Assembly: GCA_030770535.1 (NCBI GenBank)
Contig: JASVEC010000058.1
Coordinates: 1 to 64,000, forward strand
Reading direction: 5' to 3'
From: Batkoa obscura
Lineage: Eukaryota; Entomophthoromycota; Entomophthoromycetes; Entomophthorales; Batkoaceae
Length of the DNA: 64,000 nt
Position 1 is the first letter of the stretch; every line of letters begins with the position of its first letter. Shown one piece after another: positions 22,810-34,445 of the stretch. The notes under the pieces are model-generated. The model saw only the letters and a list, made by a program, of their open reading frames with translations, was not told the origin of the DNA and did not search any database. The translations under genes were made by a program, and so were the position numbers.

Positions 22810-23830
22810 ATATTAAGTGTTTTTTGTATTACATATTATTTAAAATTAAAATTTTGAGTTTTGATTTTGATTTTTGGTTTAAATAATCCAGATTATCTTG
22901 CATATTCTATAGCTGCATTATTGTTAGGTGTAAATTTGATATGTAAATAGAATAACTAATTATTTCAAAGTTGTCTATTTTTAATTGGAGAATGATGTAT
23001 TTTAATATACTAGTCCAATTAAACTAGGCCAACTCAAGCTATAAGTATTTCTAAAGTTAACCAGCTAAAAGCTATGGATTAGCCTGTATATCTAATGACA
23101 GGTGTTAAATGTCCAAATTTATATGCTATTATACTCTATTAGAAAATAAAGTATAAAAGAAAATTCGCAATATGAAAAAATAGACACCAAATTATAAATC
23201 TTTATAAAAATTCATCAAGAATATCAAAATTCAACTATAGTAGATTTATTTACACACATTTGTACTACAAAGTTCTTGACAAGGGAATTAAATTCAGGCT
23301 TTTTATGTGATAACTAGGCACTTTACCACTATACTACAAGTACTAGTTCCCAATATGGAAAATTTTATTAAAATATAAATACCTTCAGAACAATTTTCCA
23401 AATAAGGGATCATCCTCAAGGTTAAATAATGCAATTGTGGCTCTCGCAGAGAAGAGTCAATTGGGGTTGATCAGAGCTGTTGGATCCAAACTTGAGACCT
23501 AGTCAGCTGAGGAGTAACGGGCAATCATATCAATTTCGCAACCAATTCAAATCAGTTAAGATATTAAAAACTCTTTTTGAAGTATTGCTAATTTTTACAA
23601 TTAAGTACAATATTATCACAAAGTCATTTAGCCTTTGAATTTTAAAGAAAACACAGTATTATTATAATAAATACTGATAATATATTAATGCTTTTATTAA
23701 AGTTATTATATGGATTTAAGATAATTGATTTTTAATAAAAAAAAGTTAACAAAATCAAAAGATTAATGCATTTAAAAGAAAACTACTATAGCAATACTAT
23801 ATAAAAAAAGTAAGAATTTTATTAAAGAAA
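22810..23830. other. Intergenic region with a tRNA-like relic
   Basis: No protein gene. A tRNA-sized relic lies at 23272-23343. The block at about 23380-23560 is less AT-rich than its surroundings but has no open frame or recognised repeat. Confidence 0.45.
23272..23343 (-). pseudogene. Degenerate tRNA-like sequence
   Basis: On the minus strand, 72 nt begin GTACTTG and end CAAGAAC, which can form six of seven acceptor-stem pairs. A good A box (TAGTATAGTGGTAA) sits at the right distance, and GAATTTAATTCCC is a poor B box. The anticodon and T stems do not pair convincingly. It resembles a decayed tRNA of the Asp/Glu type rather than a working gene. Confidence 0.3.
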
Positions 23831-24955
23831 TTAATGTCTATATGAAGACCTTGGGTAGGGATTGAAAGAAGCTTTATCACGACCATTCCTTAAACCATTG
23901 GAAGAGCGAAAAGAAGGCTCTTCTCTTCTATCTTCTACAACACGATGTGAAGTAGATTGTCTGTTACGAGAAGGAGGTGTATGTTCAGATGAGACTTCTT
24001 TATTGACAGGCTTTTGAGTTGGAGGCTTAATGACTACATGCAAAACTTGGCCATCAGCTAAACGACCATCAAAATGCTTAACTATTTGGTTAGCTTCAAC
24101 CAAAGAGCCCATCTCAATCTCCGCATGTCCTGTAAACTCACGATATGAATTATATAAGTAATTAACTGCTAATACTTTTCCTACTTGGCCAAAACAAAGT
24201 TTGATATCATCAGCTTTAGCCAAATGATGAATATTTGAAACCATTACAGTTGTTGGAGCAGATAAACCTTTGATCGATATTTCAGGTGCTGGCTTTACTT
24301 CTTTAACTTTAGGCTTGAGCTCGACCCTTTTAGTAAATGATACTGGTTCATTGGGTTGTCTGTAATGCTTGAAAGCTGTGTTACTGGCTTGTCTAATAGA
24401 TTTCGAGACATTGCTATTGCTATTGAACGGCTTCTCATTTTCAGAATTTAATTTAGCTCTTAAATCTTTAGTTTTAAATCCGCCTTTTGGTACAGGAGCA
24501 TTAGCTCTAAGATCTTTAGTTTTAAATCCACCCTTTGGTATTTCGACTACAGTTTAAATTATTTAGTTAGGATCGCTTATTGTTAAATATCAGATGAATT
24601 AAAAGGAAGCCATGTTTATAAAACTATATAAAGCGAGCTTACCTGTCTTATTAGCTGAGTGAGGATCATTAATCTTATTAAATTTATCATGCTTCCATTT
24701 ACCTTCCACTTCCATCTTTGCTCTAGTCTTAACTTTTCTTTTTTGTTTGAGAGCTTCTTGTCTCTTTTCTTTTTTAGCTTGAATCGTTTCTTTTCTATTT
24801 TTCTTAATAACATCCTCCAACGCCATATCTAAATATGGGTTATCTTTTTTGCTTTCATTACCTTTAATTAAATCTGCTTTTTCCTCTTTAACGTTTGCTT
24901 TGTCGACTGCTGACATTTTTTTAAATTTTTTTGAAAAAAGGTTGTTTCCATTCAA
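23831..24955 (-). CDS. Aly/REF-type mRNA export adaptor, UAP56-binding motif plus RRM (copy 2)
   Basis: Inverted paralogue of the gene at 12639-13735. Two exons, 24955-24643 and 24546-23831, give 342 aa, or 329 aa from the internal Met at 24916. The intron sits at the same place and phase as in copy 1. The UBM-like motif is again PYLDMALEDVIKK, and the GGFKTKDLRA motif is duplicated. The RRM is identical at the protein level to copy 1. Differences cluster in the first exon, in the linker before the RRM (SNSNVSKSIRQASNTAFKHY here) and in the last ~35 residues. The frame is intact, so both copies are probably functional. The two N-termini are unrelated in their first ~40 residues, which may give different regulation or partners. 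Confidence 0.75.
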
Positions 24956-26242
24956 TGCGAAGTTTTGTTTTTTTATCTCTGGTCAGCATCATTACGCCTG
25001 ATTGGTTCAAAAGCCTCCCATTTCTTAACAAAAAATAAGGAGTGATTGAGCATTTACGAAAGTAAATTACCTGATTTTTATATAAACTTATTCTATTTAA
25101 CCAAGGATGTTTGATGTTGTTAAATATTAATATCGCTATTGAACTAACTTTCGAAATACATTCAATCCTCTAGATTTATGATTTCCCAATCGAAATTAAT
25201 ACACTTAATATAAGCTTACTATTTTAAAGGAGTTATTTTTTCATTCTAGATAAAATAAAATCTATTTTTGAAGTTGTAATAAAATTTATTGATTAAACTG
25301 ACTTAATGTAATTTGATAATATAGAACTTTTATTTAATATTAAACCAAGGGTCAATCATAATAGTAATTTTTTAACATGAAATTTTAGCTTCACTGATGA
25401 TACGACTAAGTTTTACAATAATTTATAAAAATTATTTGAATACACCTCTAGTTTGAATTATTGGTAAAAAAAATCATTTTTCTAAAATTTAATATTGACA
25501 AATAGTAAAACGTTAATTTAAAGCTATTATATGGGGGCGTTTTTTTTTGATTTCATTACTTTTCCCATCTTTAAGCGCTATCTGGGTGGAAAAACTGTTA
25601 GTGAAGTTCTTAAATACAAAAATACATCCCTATAGCTTAAACAGACTAATATTTGATTCTTCTATTTAATATATCTGGATTTATTATTCAAAGTAGACAG
25701 TACAAAGGGTCCTGATTTAATGTCTTTACATCTTACACTAATTTAAATTAATAATAAAGTTGAACTTTCCTTAATATTTACTTTTATAGATCTTGTATTC
25801 CTTGCTATTATTATACAGACTTTAGGATGGTCTATCAATTAAATAAACCAGTAGCTAAATTTTGATAACAAATTACTTTCATTATAATTATAATCTAATT
25901 TAATTTTGAGCTTCATTTTTCATAACAACAATTATAGCATCCCTTAACTACAATCCTTGAATATTTTAGTATATAATATTAAAAATAATCATTATGATAA
26001 GATAGTAGTAGGAAGCACTACCAGCATAAATTATTCATATTGGTATTTTTTAGTTTTAAAAGGTCATCTGTAGGTCTAAGTTTTCAATAATGATTTCTAT
26101 TCAGCAACTCTATGACTCAAAAATGATATCAATATAATGATATTTTCACTAATTTGTTGCATAATCAAACATGGTTTATTTAGAGTGTAACTATACAAAA
26201 AGAGTAGGCAACTGTAGACTAGAACAAATGGTATAAATAGCT
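24956..26242. other. Intergenic region
   Basis: No gene recognised. One MITE lies at 25528-25634. The first few hundred bases are the 5' flank of adaptor copy 2. Confidence 0.5.
25528..25634 (-). mobile_element. MITE copy 10
   Basis: Full-length, reverse orientation, with TATATGGGGGCG at the left and ACATCCCTATAG at the right. Confidence 0.8.
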
Positions 26243-26929
26243 TTATTTTGAAATTAAGGTAAAATTAATAGTAGCCGAACTATTGTCAACATCATTCTCC
26301 ACATTGTTATTATTTGATATCACAATATTAGCCAAATTGTCATTGAACAATTCGATTAACTCATTAGCTTCCTTTTGTACATTTTTACCATATACATCAT
26401 ATGCATTCTTGGAGCTAGTATTTTTTTCAATCCTACTTTTAATATATTCCTTTAATATCAAGTGGGGTTCTTTTAGTAATAAACTTTGGGTATTTACTAC
26501 TTCTAAATCTGTTATTCCATTTTCATAAATAATATCTTCTAGTTTATTCATCTGTTCATTGATCCTTTCTCTTCTATCTGAATTATTAGTTACTGTTAGT
26601 TAATTTAAATTTTGAGATATAGAAATTACCTTTTACTTGGCGATCCAATATAGGCATAGTATAAGCATTATTACTTTTTAACAATAAAAAATAATACAAG
26701 AAAACTAATATTAAACTTACATTGGTTGATATAATAACGTTAAAATTTCGCTTTCATTTTTCTCAATTTCTTTAATTATAGAAGATAACACATAAATATT
26801 TTTATCTACAAAATCAAAGATTTTGTTATCCGATCTAAATACTGGTTCTTTATACTGCAAATCACTGTTGAAGAAATCTAGCGTTAAGTCATCATCTAAA
26901 TTCATATTCATATTTATATTTGTATTCAT
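26243..26929 (-). CDS. Small acidic, coiled-coil-prone protein of unknown function
   Basis: Three exons, 26929-26721, 26673-26630 and 26577-26243, encode 195 aa with consistent phases and canonical splice sites. The N-terminus is Asn/Met-rich (MNTNINMNMNLDDD). Residues 40-70 (FVDKNIYVLSSIIKEIEKNE) and 85-105 (DRRERINEQMNKLEDII) look helical. The C-terminal third contains an Asn run and ends in FTLISK. No family could be recognised. The size and predicted helices would fit a subunit of a coiled-coil complex (Mediator, kinetochore or similar), but nothing visible chooses between them. The middle exon of 44 nt makes the model sensitive to splicing errors. Confidence 0.6.
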
Positions 26930-27564
26930 ACTGATTATAAAAGATAAAAAACGAATATTTGAAAAAAAAATCTCTAAATCTATTTTGGTCTATTATAAAA
27001 ACACTGAGTGTAATTGGATGTTTGGCTGCAACAGCTGGTTAGGATGCAAAATTTTCCTTTTTTTCTAAATCCTTGCAAAAAAAAGTAAAAATGATTAATT
27101 CCAGTGCTAAATTATCTAATAGCTTTTATTTGAAATCTTACATTAAAGAACAGGTATTTGGTCCAATTAAACCACAGAGTTGGCCACTTTTAGTATCCTA
27201 AATTGAGCAGATGGGGTTGAAGCCTCATGTGACATTGATTCACCAATAGGGTCGCTTCAAATTATTCAATCTTGACTCATTAAACTGGTCTAGGAGATAA
27301 ATTAAGTAAAATTGTAGCTTTTAGTAAGGAATTAAAAACTTAACCGAAAAAGTGAGCATAAAAATTACATATTAATAAAAAAAACTCAAAAAATATAGAT
27401 AAGATTCAGTTTGATCTAAATATGTAAAATAAGTTTTAAAGGAAGATTCATGTTATGGTAAAAACCAATTGGCTTGGTTGTTGTTTGGAGGTATAAATTC
27501 ATAAGCAACCAAATTTTGGTTTCTTACTTTTTCTTTTTTTAACTATCTCTTCTCTTATTTTGAA
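26930..27564. other. Intergenic region
   Basis: No gene or known repeat was seen between the small unknown gene (-) and SHMT (+). It probably contains both promoters, since the genes are divergent. Confidence 0.5.
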
Positions 27565-29479
27565 ATGTTACGTTCTGCTTTATCTTGCGCTAAAAAATTA
27601 AATACTAGTTTAATCACTCGTTCTGCCTTAAAGAAGTCGGTTGTAAGTCTAGTAAACCATCCTTTATTTCATTTTTTAACCCACTATAAAGCTCTCCCGT
27701 CACTTTTCCAGTGCCGTCCCAGAACAAAAAGAGGTAGCTCAACGCTAATTTCAATTATATTTTATAATCAATTTAATAGCCTTCTCAACACTCTACTAGT
27801 TTCGCTTCAGAGCAAAAAGAGGTAACCATATTTTTTTCAAACTATATTTTTACTAATGTCTTTTTCTAAGATCCTTAACCAGGGCTTAAAAGACGCCGAT
27901 CCAGAACTTTTCAATATTATTGAACTTGAAAAGCGTCGTCAACGTGAAAGTATTATTCTTATTCCTTCTGAGGTAAAATTACATTTTATTTCTATGTTAG
28001 CTTTTTTAACTTGTTTGAAGAATTATACTTCTAAAGCTGTCATGGAAGCTTTAGGCTCCGTTATGCAAAATAAGTATTCTGAAGGTTATCCAGGTGCCAG
28101 GTAATACAAAATTTAATTTGATTCAAGGGTGAAAGTAACATATTCTTTTAAAAAGATATTATGGCGGTAATGAATTTATTGACATGTCTGAATCTTTATG
28201 CCAAAAGAGAGCCTTGGAGCTCTTTAACTTAGACCCTGAAAAATGGGGTGTTAATGTTCAAGCTTTATCAGGTACTTTTATTTTTGTTATTTGTTAACTT
28301 GAGATACTAAGTTTTCGTCTACTAGGTGCTCCTGCTAATCTTTACGTTTATTATGGTATCATGAAACCCCATGACCGTATTATGGGCCTTGACTTACCTC
28401 ATGGTGGACAGTAATTTTTATTTGATTTACTTAATTCATTGACTTAGTTGATAAGTTTGTCTCACGGGTATCAAACTGATACTAAAAAGATCTCAGCTGT
28501 ATCAGCTTATTTTGAAACCTTACCATACCGTCTTGATGAAACTACTGGTTTAATTGATTACAATGCCCTTGAAAAGAATGCTTTACTTTACAGACCAAAA
28601 GTGATCGTCGCTGGTGCTTCAGCTTATTCTAGAAACATTGACTATGCTCGTATGAAACAAATTGCTACCAAATCTAACTCTTACCTTATGGCTGATATGG
28701 CTCATATCTCTGGTCTTGTAGCAGCTAAAGTATTACCTGGTCCTTTTGATCACGCCGATATCGTTACCACCACCACTCATAAATCCTTACGTGGTCCACG
28801 TGGTTCTCTTATCTTTTTCCGCAAAGGAGTACGTTCCGTTACCAAGCATGGCAAAGAGATCATGTACGATTTAGAAAACAGCATCAATTTTTCTGTTTTC
28901 CCTGGACATCAAGGTGGTCCACATAACCATACTATTTCTGCTTTAGCCGTTGCTCTTAAGCAAGCTAGCACTCCAAATTTCCGTGAGTATCAACAGAATG
29001 TGCTAGACAACTCTCGTTACTTTGGTGAAAAATTAAGAGAAATCGGTTACACCCTTGTGTCTGGTGGTACTGATACTCATCTTTTGTTGATTGATCTTCG
29101 TTCAAAAGGTATTGATGGTGCTCGTGTTGAAAGTGTATTGGAATTAGTTAATATCGCTTCAAACAAGAACACTGTTCCAGGAGATAAATCTGCTTTTATT
29201 CCAGGAGGACTTAGAGTTGGTACCCCAGCCATGACTTCTAGAGGTTTCCTTAAAGAAAATTTTGCTCAAGTAGCTCAATTTATTGATCGTGCCGTTAAGA
29301 TTGCTATTCAAATTAATAAGGAAGCTGGAGGTAGCAAACTCAAAGATTTCAAGATCTACCTAAACCAAAATGGTGCCAATCATCCAGATATCAAAGCTTT
29401 ACGCCAAGAAGTTATTGAATTCTCTAAACAATTCCCAGCTGTTGGGTTTAATGTTGAAGATATGAAGTATCCAAATTAA
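27565..29479 (+). CDS. SHM: Serine hydroxymethyltransferase (probable mitochondrial and cytosolic isoforms)
   Basis: PLP enzyme converting serine and tetrahydrofolate to glycine and 5,10-methylene-THF. The body is intact: exons 27871-27972, 28021-28100, 28156-28271, 28326-28410 and 28456-29479. Key motifs include [44 protein letters not shown] and the PLP-lysine motif [13 protein letters not shown]. There are two possible starts. ATG 27565 gives a basic, hydroxylated leader ([19 protein letters not shown]) typical of mitochondrial import, with a strong GTAAGT donor at 27643. ATG 27856 gives MSFSKILNQ directly in frame with the body, as for a cytosolic enzyme. How the leader joins the body is unresolved: two related 22-nt candidate exons lie between them (see repeat entry). 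The gene is tail-to-tail with a transporter, 131 bp apart. Confidence 0.93.
27710..27866 (+). repeat. Duplicated candidate microexon in the SHMT leader region
   Basis: Two segments share the layout AG / 22 nt ending CAGARCAAAAAGAG / GTARC. The first 22-nt unit ends at about 27731 and the second at about 27823. Downstream 40-50 nt are also similar (AATTATATTTTA versus ACTATATTTTTAC). Read in the suitable frame, they encode AVPEQKE and FASEQKE, close to the (S)xPEQxK(V/I)LN stretch seen in fungal mitochondrial SHMT leaders just before the body. One of these, or a combination (11+22 nt keeps frame), is probably spliced in. Confidence 0.45.
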
Positions 29480-29609
29480 CTAATTAATGAGTTAATTTAA
29501 TTTAATGCTTTATAAATAATAATGCGCTTTAGAAAAATAAAATAAAAAATTGTTAACTATAAATTGGATATTTGCTATTTTAATAGTATAAATAATATAG
29601 TAAAAATAT

Positions 29610-31343
29610 TTAATACAATATATTAAATAAATCATTGGGGAAAATAAATGTTTGCAGGATAGCAATTAGAGTAGCAATGACAATAGTCAACGGTGTAATA
29701 ATTAAACAATACTTGAAAAGTGTTAATGAGCCAATATACATCTCCTTCCTTAGCAAAATACCTTTCCACATTAATCCAGCTAACGAGCCGGCTGGCGTAG
29801 TATTAGCTCCAAGATTACAACATATAATTATAGCCATAAAAGCAACTGCCCCAACAGCCCGATCCATTTCGTTACTAAAATCTATCATTATTAAAGTTCT
29901 AGCTAAGAGTATTGAGGTTGGTAAATTATTTAATAATGCACAAAGTAGAGTGGTCAAAATACTCATCCCAAATCCAAAAGCATAGACGTTACTGGGTAAT
30001 ACCTTAATTATTGTTTGTGCCAATAATATAGTAAAACCTCGAACGTGCATAGCTTCAACCATAATAAACATGCCTAATAAAAATGGCAAGAGCCCCCAAG
30101 GTAGATTTTTAATAATTGAAATAAAAGACGCAAAACGGTTCAAGAATTCACTATACTTGTTATTATTACTATCACTACTACCTTCATTATATAACTGTAT
30201 TTCCATCTCTTTACTCATTGAAGGTTCATGTTTTTCTAAAGAGATGATATTGACCGACTTTGAATAATTTACTATACTACCCAAACAATCTATATCACTT
30301 TTGTAATTCTTTTTACAAATAATACCATCGCTTTTAATAGATCCATTGTTATTTAAATCATTATCCTTCTTCAAAGTGCCATTATTAATTTGATTTAAAA
30401 TAACACATTGTTCCGTTTGACGTCTACTATATTTAAGATCATAAACAACATCCCAAATCACCATAATTAAACCAAAAGGTAAGGTAGTAATCCAAACTTC
30501 AACATGCCAAATTGAACAAATAATTAATGTTATAAGACATAAGATTAATATAACGCTTCCAAAGATTGCTGTAACTGGTTTGGTTAATAGCTCTTTTGGA
30601 TTCACTTCAATATTAATAACATTGTTAGATAATCTATTCCAAAATATCATTAATAATACTATTAATTCAATAACAATTGAAAATAAAAATGGTAATGATA
30701 ATAATTGCGAATAATTTAAAAAAGATATGTTATAAGCCATACTGATAACTACATTCGTTGGATTACCAACATATAAAGCTAACGAAGCTGTATTGGCACC
30801 TATAAACTCGGCAATAAAAAAGGGTAATGGATCTATATTTAAAGCTTTAGATAAATAGCAGATTAATGGTGTTAAAGTTAAAATCACAACGTCGTTTGAA
30901 GCTATAGCTCCAACTACAACTGTAAATAAAAAGAAAGCTACAAAAAATAATCTAATTGACTTCGAACTCCATTTGCTTATTACTAACGCTAAGTATGAAA
31001 ATATACCAGTATGATCTAAGGATATACATATATATGCTAAACTAAATATCAATACTAATACACTTAAAGGCTGTATACTATTTGGGCTTCCGATAATACC
31101 ATTACTAAAATCCTTAATCGAAATGGAAGTGGTAGCCAGTAATAAAACACTTGTTATAATTGGAGAAGTAGAATAATTTAATTGAAATTCTAGCTTTTTC
31201 CTATTATGTTTGAATGGTAGCTTAATAATTATTGGAAATTGAATCAAAATAATTTGGATTAAAAATAAAGCTAATACAATCCATGTGCGAAAGCTCGAAG
31301 TATCGTAATTTAGTTCATTAGTATTCTCTTTCAATTTTAACAT
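29610..31343 (-). CDS. ArsB/NhaD-type ion transporter (SLC13-like superfamily)
   Basis: Single exon, 577 aa, with about 11-12 TM helices split by a hydrophilic loop near residues 300-395 (KYSRRQTEQ to NNNKYSEF). Family hallmarks are visible: SNDVVILTLTPLICYL and GANTASLALYVGNPTNVVIS in the first half, and LLNNLPTSILLARTLI and NLGANTTPAGSLAGLMWKG in the second. The paired GNPTN and ANTTPAGS hairpins are the substrate/cation-binding re-entrant loops of the ion-transporter superfamily. Possible substrates include arsenite, Na+/H+ or organic anions; the sequence alone does not decide. An FYI-like membrane stop ends the protein. The start at 31343 precedes TM1 by about 17 residues and is the only reasonable ATG. 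Confidence 0.85.
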   Translation of the reverse strand: MLKLKENTNELNYDTSSFRTWIVLALFLIQIILIQFPIIIKLPFKHNRKKLEFQLNYSTSPIITSVLLLATTSISIKDFSNGIIGSPNSIQPLSVLVLIFSLAYICISLDHTGIFSYLALVISKWSSKSIRLFFVAFFLFTVVVGAIASNDVVILTLTPLICYLSKALNIDPLPFFIAEFIGANTASLALYVGNPTNVVISMAYNISFLNYSQLLSLPFLFSIVIELIVLLMIFWNRLSNNVINIEVNPKELLTKPVTAIFGSVILILCLITLIICSIWHVEVWITTLPFGLIMVIWDVVYDLKYSRRQTEQCVILNQINNGTLKKDNDLNNNGSIKSDGIICKKNYKSDIDCLGSIVNYSKSVNIISLEKHEPSMSKEMEIQLYNEGSSDSNNNKYSEFLNRFASFISIIKNLPWGLLPFLLGMFIMVEAMHVRGFTILLAQTIIKVLPSNVYAFGFGMSILTTLLCALLNNLPTSILLARTLIMIDFSNEMDRAVGAVAFMAIIICCNLGANTTPAGSLAGLMWKGILLRKEMYIGSLTLFKYCLIITPLTIVIATLIAILQTFIFPNDLFNILY

Positions 31344-33192
31344 CTTTATCGACTCAAGGTGTTTTTCTTCATCTATTTATATTTCAAGTGTAATGATTTA
31401 ATTTTTACAACTTCCTTGCGTTTTTTTGAAAAAAATCTTAATGGGAAATTGCTAAGTTTTCATAAATTTTAAATGAGCTAATTTAAATTAAGATTTATGA
31501 TTTTGATTATTCAAAAGTTACCATTAAATACTGTCAACCAGTCAATGAAAATAAAGCTTACATCTATCAAATTGTATGCTCTAATAATTCCAACAAGTGG
31601 TAACTTACAAAATTTCTCCACCTTTTAACACTAAATTATAGAAAAAAGCATATTACAAAGTTATAGCCTACTTTGTATCCTTTTTGATAACTAAAACTAT
31701 ATGCCCTTTCCCAGCTGCTTATTTGGTCTTATTGAAAGTGTCTCTACTAAACTAGATACTCATATATATCCTTCTCATCTTCTTTTTTAGCTTCTATTAT
31801 GGATGATTTATTAGCTTTTTTAAAAGTGTTCTTGGCAAAAGTTAATCGTTTCCACATGTCAAGGAAGTGACCATTCTATCTCTCTTGGGGACCATAGCTG
31901 CTTATTATTCATAAAACCTTATATTGTTTAGTTGAATCCACTTCTATCGGTAACTCTATAAGTTTTTTCGAATATACTAGCTTCGATTGTGTATCACCAA
32001 ATATTATCTTGGAATGGATTATCAATTTGAATGTTCCGAGATTGAGTAGAATTAGTAGGAATTGTGAAGGAACAAAGTTATAGGACTTGAAGCTGAATTG
32101 TTATAATTGGTACTATTTGTTCTGCCTAGTCATTTAGGTATTAGTATACATTTGGCCCGTGTTTGGCTTGGTATATAAATTTTTGTTTGTGCCTTATATC
32201 CATCTTAACTACCACTTGATTCTCGTCCATCTTAAAGCTTAGTCTTATTATTTAAAAATGTGTAATTTTTTTCAAGTAACGTGTTACATTAAGAGACCAA
32301 AAGTGAAATACATTTGAAATGCACATGTTTTATTTTTATAATAAATTAGATAGGTTTTATAGCTGCTATGGAAAGTATATTAAATTGATGAATTAAAAGT
32401 AAAATAGAATGCTAAGTGGTTAAATACAATTAAATCCTTATATAAATAAAAGTCTATTGATTTTATATTTTTGTTTTACTAATTTCATTCTGAGATTTCA
32501 TCCATCAAAATTATTGGAGTTTTTATTGAAAACTTGATGGACTTTGCTAATGTTAAATTACGGAACAATATCATTGAGCTCTCCATATTATATTCCATGT
32601 CTACAATTGTAGTAACCTAAGCTCAAAATAATTTTTTTTAGCTTTGATTTTGGAAAATCAGAGTTTCACCAAACTTCTATATATTTTAAGCTGTATCTAT
32701 TGGCAAAATAAAAATTTAATACGTAAAAAATTCCTCGTAAATAATTTATACTTAAAATCAAATACATCAATTAAATACAATTGTACTGAATAAGATCAAT
32801 AATAACATATTCATTAATCTAAATTTCTATTAAAAATTTCATTCCTTAAAAAACAAAATGGGGATATATTTTCTTGTTTAAAATTTTGCTAGTAACTTTC
32901 CGCTCAAATAGCGCTCAAAAGATGGAAAAAGTGATCAAACCAAAAACATCCTCAAATCTATTATAATAAAACAATACAACATAATAAAGTACAAGATAAC
33001 ATTAAAAAAATTGTATTTTTTTTAATAATTAATAATAAAATTGGTCCATAGTATAGGTAGCTTGATCATCAATGGAATTAGGTAATAAGGGTGGGAAATT
33101 TACTTTAAAGTTGACATAAAATTATTTTAAAAATAGTATTTAAATTTATAAACTAAGTTAAAAGAGGTAACATATAAAATTTCAAACTCAAT
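31344..33192. other. Intergenic region without a supported gene
   Basis: One MITE (32857-32957) was found. The part at 31690-32050 is less AT-biased and shows short peptide-like stretches interrupted by stops; I could not assemble a gene in either strand, so a decayed gene is possible but unproven. Confidence 0.45.
32857..32957 (+). mobile_element. MITE copy 11
   Basis: Nearly complete, with AATGGGGATATATTTTC at the left and AACATCCTCAAAT at the right. Confidence 0.75.
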
Positions 33193-34445
33193 TTATGCCC
33201 AAACCTAAAAAATAATACACATTAGTACCTTACATCAAATTAATATACATATAACTTACTTTAAGCATAGTATCCCATGAACCAGTGCAAAGTGCCATAC
33301 CATCAGATGAAACTCCAAGGCATGAAACACGGTTATCATGACCAGTTAATACTCCAACACGCTCTCCTTTCAATGTATCCCAAACATTACAACTATAATC
33401 ATCATACCCAGCGAAGAGTAAACGTCCAGAGGAAGAAAAGGCAACAGAAGTAACTCCGCTTAAAATATTGTCATGTACATATTGATTTAATTCCCGATCA
33501 GCTCTTAAATCGAATAAGCGGCATGAATTATCATCTGAACCAGTCCCAATAGCATTGCCATTAGGGAAAAATCTAAAATAAAGTTAATTTCCTTATTATT
33601 AATAGCAAATCCATTAATTACTGAACAGCGTTGATATCGTTTTCATGTCCAGCAAAAGTTTGTACACAACGTCCAGAACGAATATCCCATATCTTAGCAG
33701 TGGTATCACAACCACCTGAAACGAATATATTCTTATCTGGAGATAATGAAAGGCTAATTAAAGTTGACATTAGTTCGTCATATTATTCATCTTATAACTC
33801 TAAAATTACCTCATGACATCCCCAGTATGATCATTGAATTCGGTAATTTTTACTCCAGATTCGATATCCCATAAAATACAAGACATATCACCAGAACAGG
33901 TAAGGATCTGACGATCACTTAAGAACCTACAACAAGAAAGGTAGCCAGTATGTGAACTTAACTCACGAGATACTTTAATTGGACCTTCACGAGAAGATAA
34001 AGCATAAATGGAACAAATGTTATCTAAACCACCACAAGCTACTAATCCACCGGATGGGGCATAGGCACATGTCATTACCCAAGATGATCGTAATGGGATG
34101 GCATATAATTTGTTGGTGGAATAAGCATCCCAAACTAAAAGTTTACCGTCTTGGGAAGCGGATATTAAGTGGCGTTCGTCTTGTGACCAATGCATGGCAT
34201 AAATTTTAGCCAAATGGCCTTTCAGGGTACGACGTACTTTTATATTTACTCGTGGCAAAGGTTCAAGTTCAGAAGCCATGGCTTTTACTAAAAGATTTCA
34301 AATTGAAGTTAGAAATATGAACTGTATTATAGAGTGATCACTTACAAGTGGTATCAGCAAGCGAATCCTTTTTAATACGTATCTTTTCATTTAAAGTTTC
34401 CGCTTCTTTTCTGGCCAAGTTGATTCTTTCAGCTATATCTGACAT
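33193..34445 (-). CDS. Heterotrimeric G-protein beta subunit (seven WD40 repeats)
   Basis: Beta subunit of a heterotrimeric G protein, acting with G-alpha and G-gamma in pheromone, nutrient or other receptor signalling at the plasma membrane. Five exons, 34445-34346, 34287-33810, 33753-33622, 33572-33260 and 33204-33193, encode 344 aa, the usual length. The N-terminal helix (residues about 4-35, [20 protein letters not shown]) is the G-gamma-binding coiled coil. WD repeats follow, with [90 protein letters not shown] and the final [12 protein letters not shown]. The last exon encodes only VWA and the stop, an unusual but conserved-looking ending. The sequence is typical Gbeta rather than a Rack1/Cpc2 homologue. 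Confidence 0.95.

Noticed and set aside
23380-23560. Block less AT-rich than its surroundings, considered as a retroelement end or RNA gene
   Set aside because: No partner repeat, open frame or RNA signature was found in the window.
29635-29985. 116-codon plus-strand open frame
   Set aside because: It is antisense to the C-terminal half of the ArsB/NhaD-type transporter, a shadow of that gene.
31690-32050. Patch of more balanced composition with short peptide-like stretches
   Set aside because: No reading frame longer than about 25 codons could be joined by plausible splice sites on either strand; a decayed gene cannot be shown.
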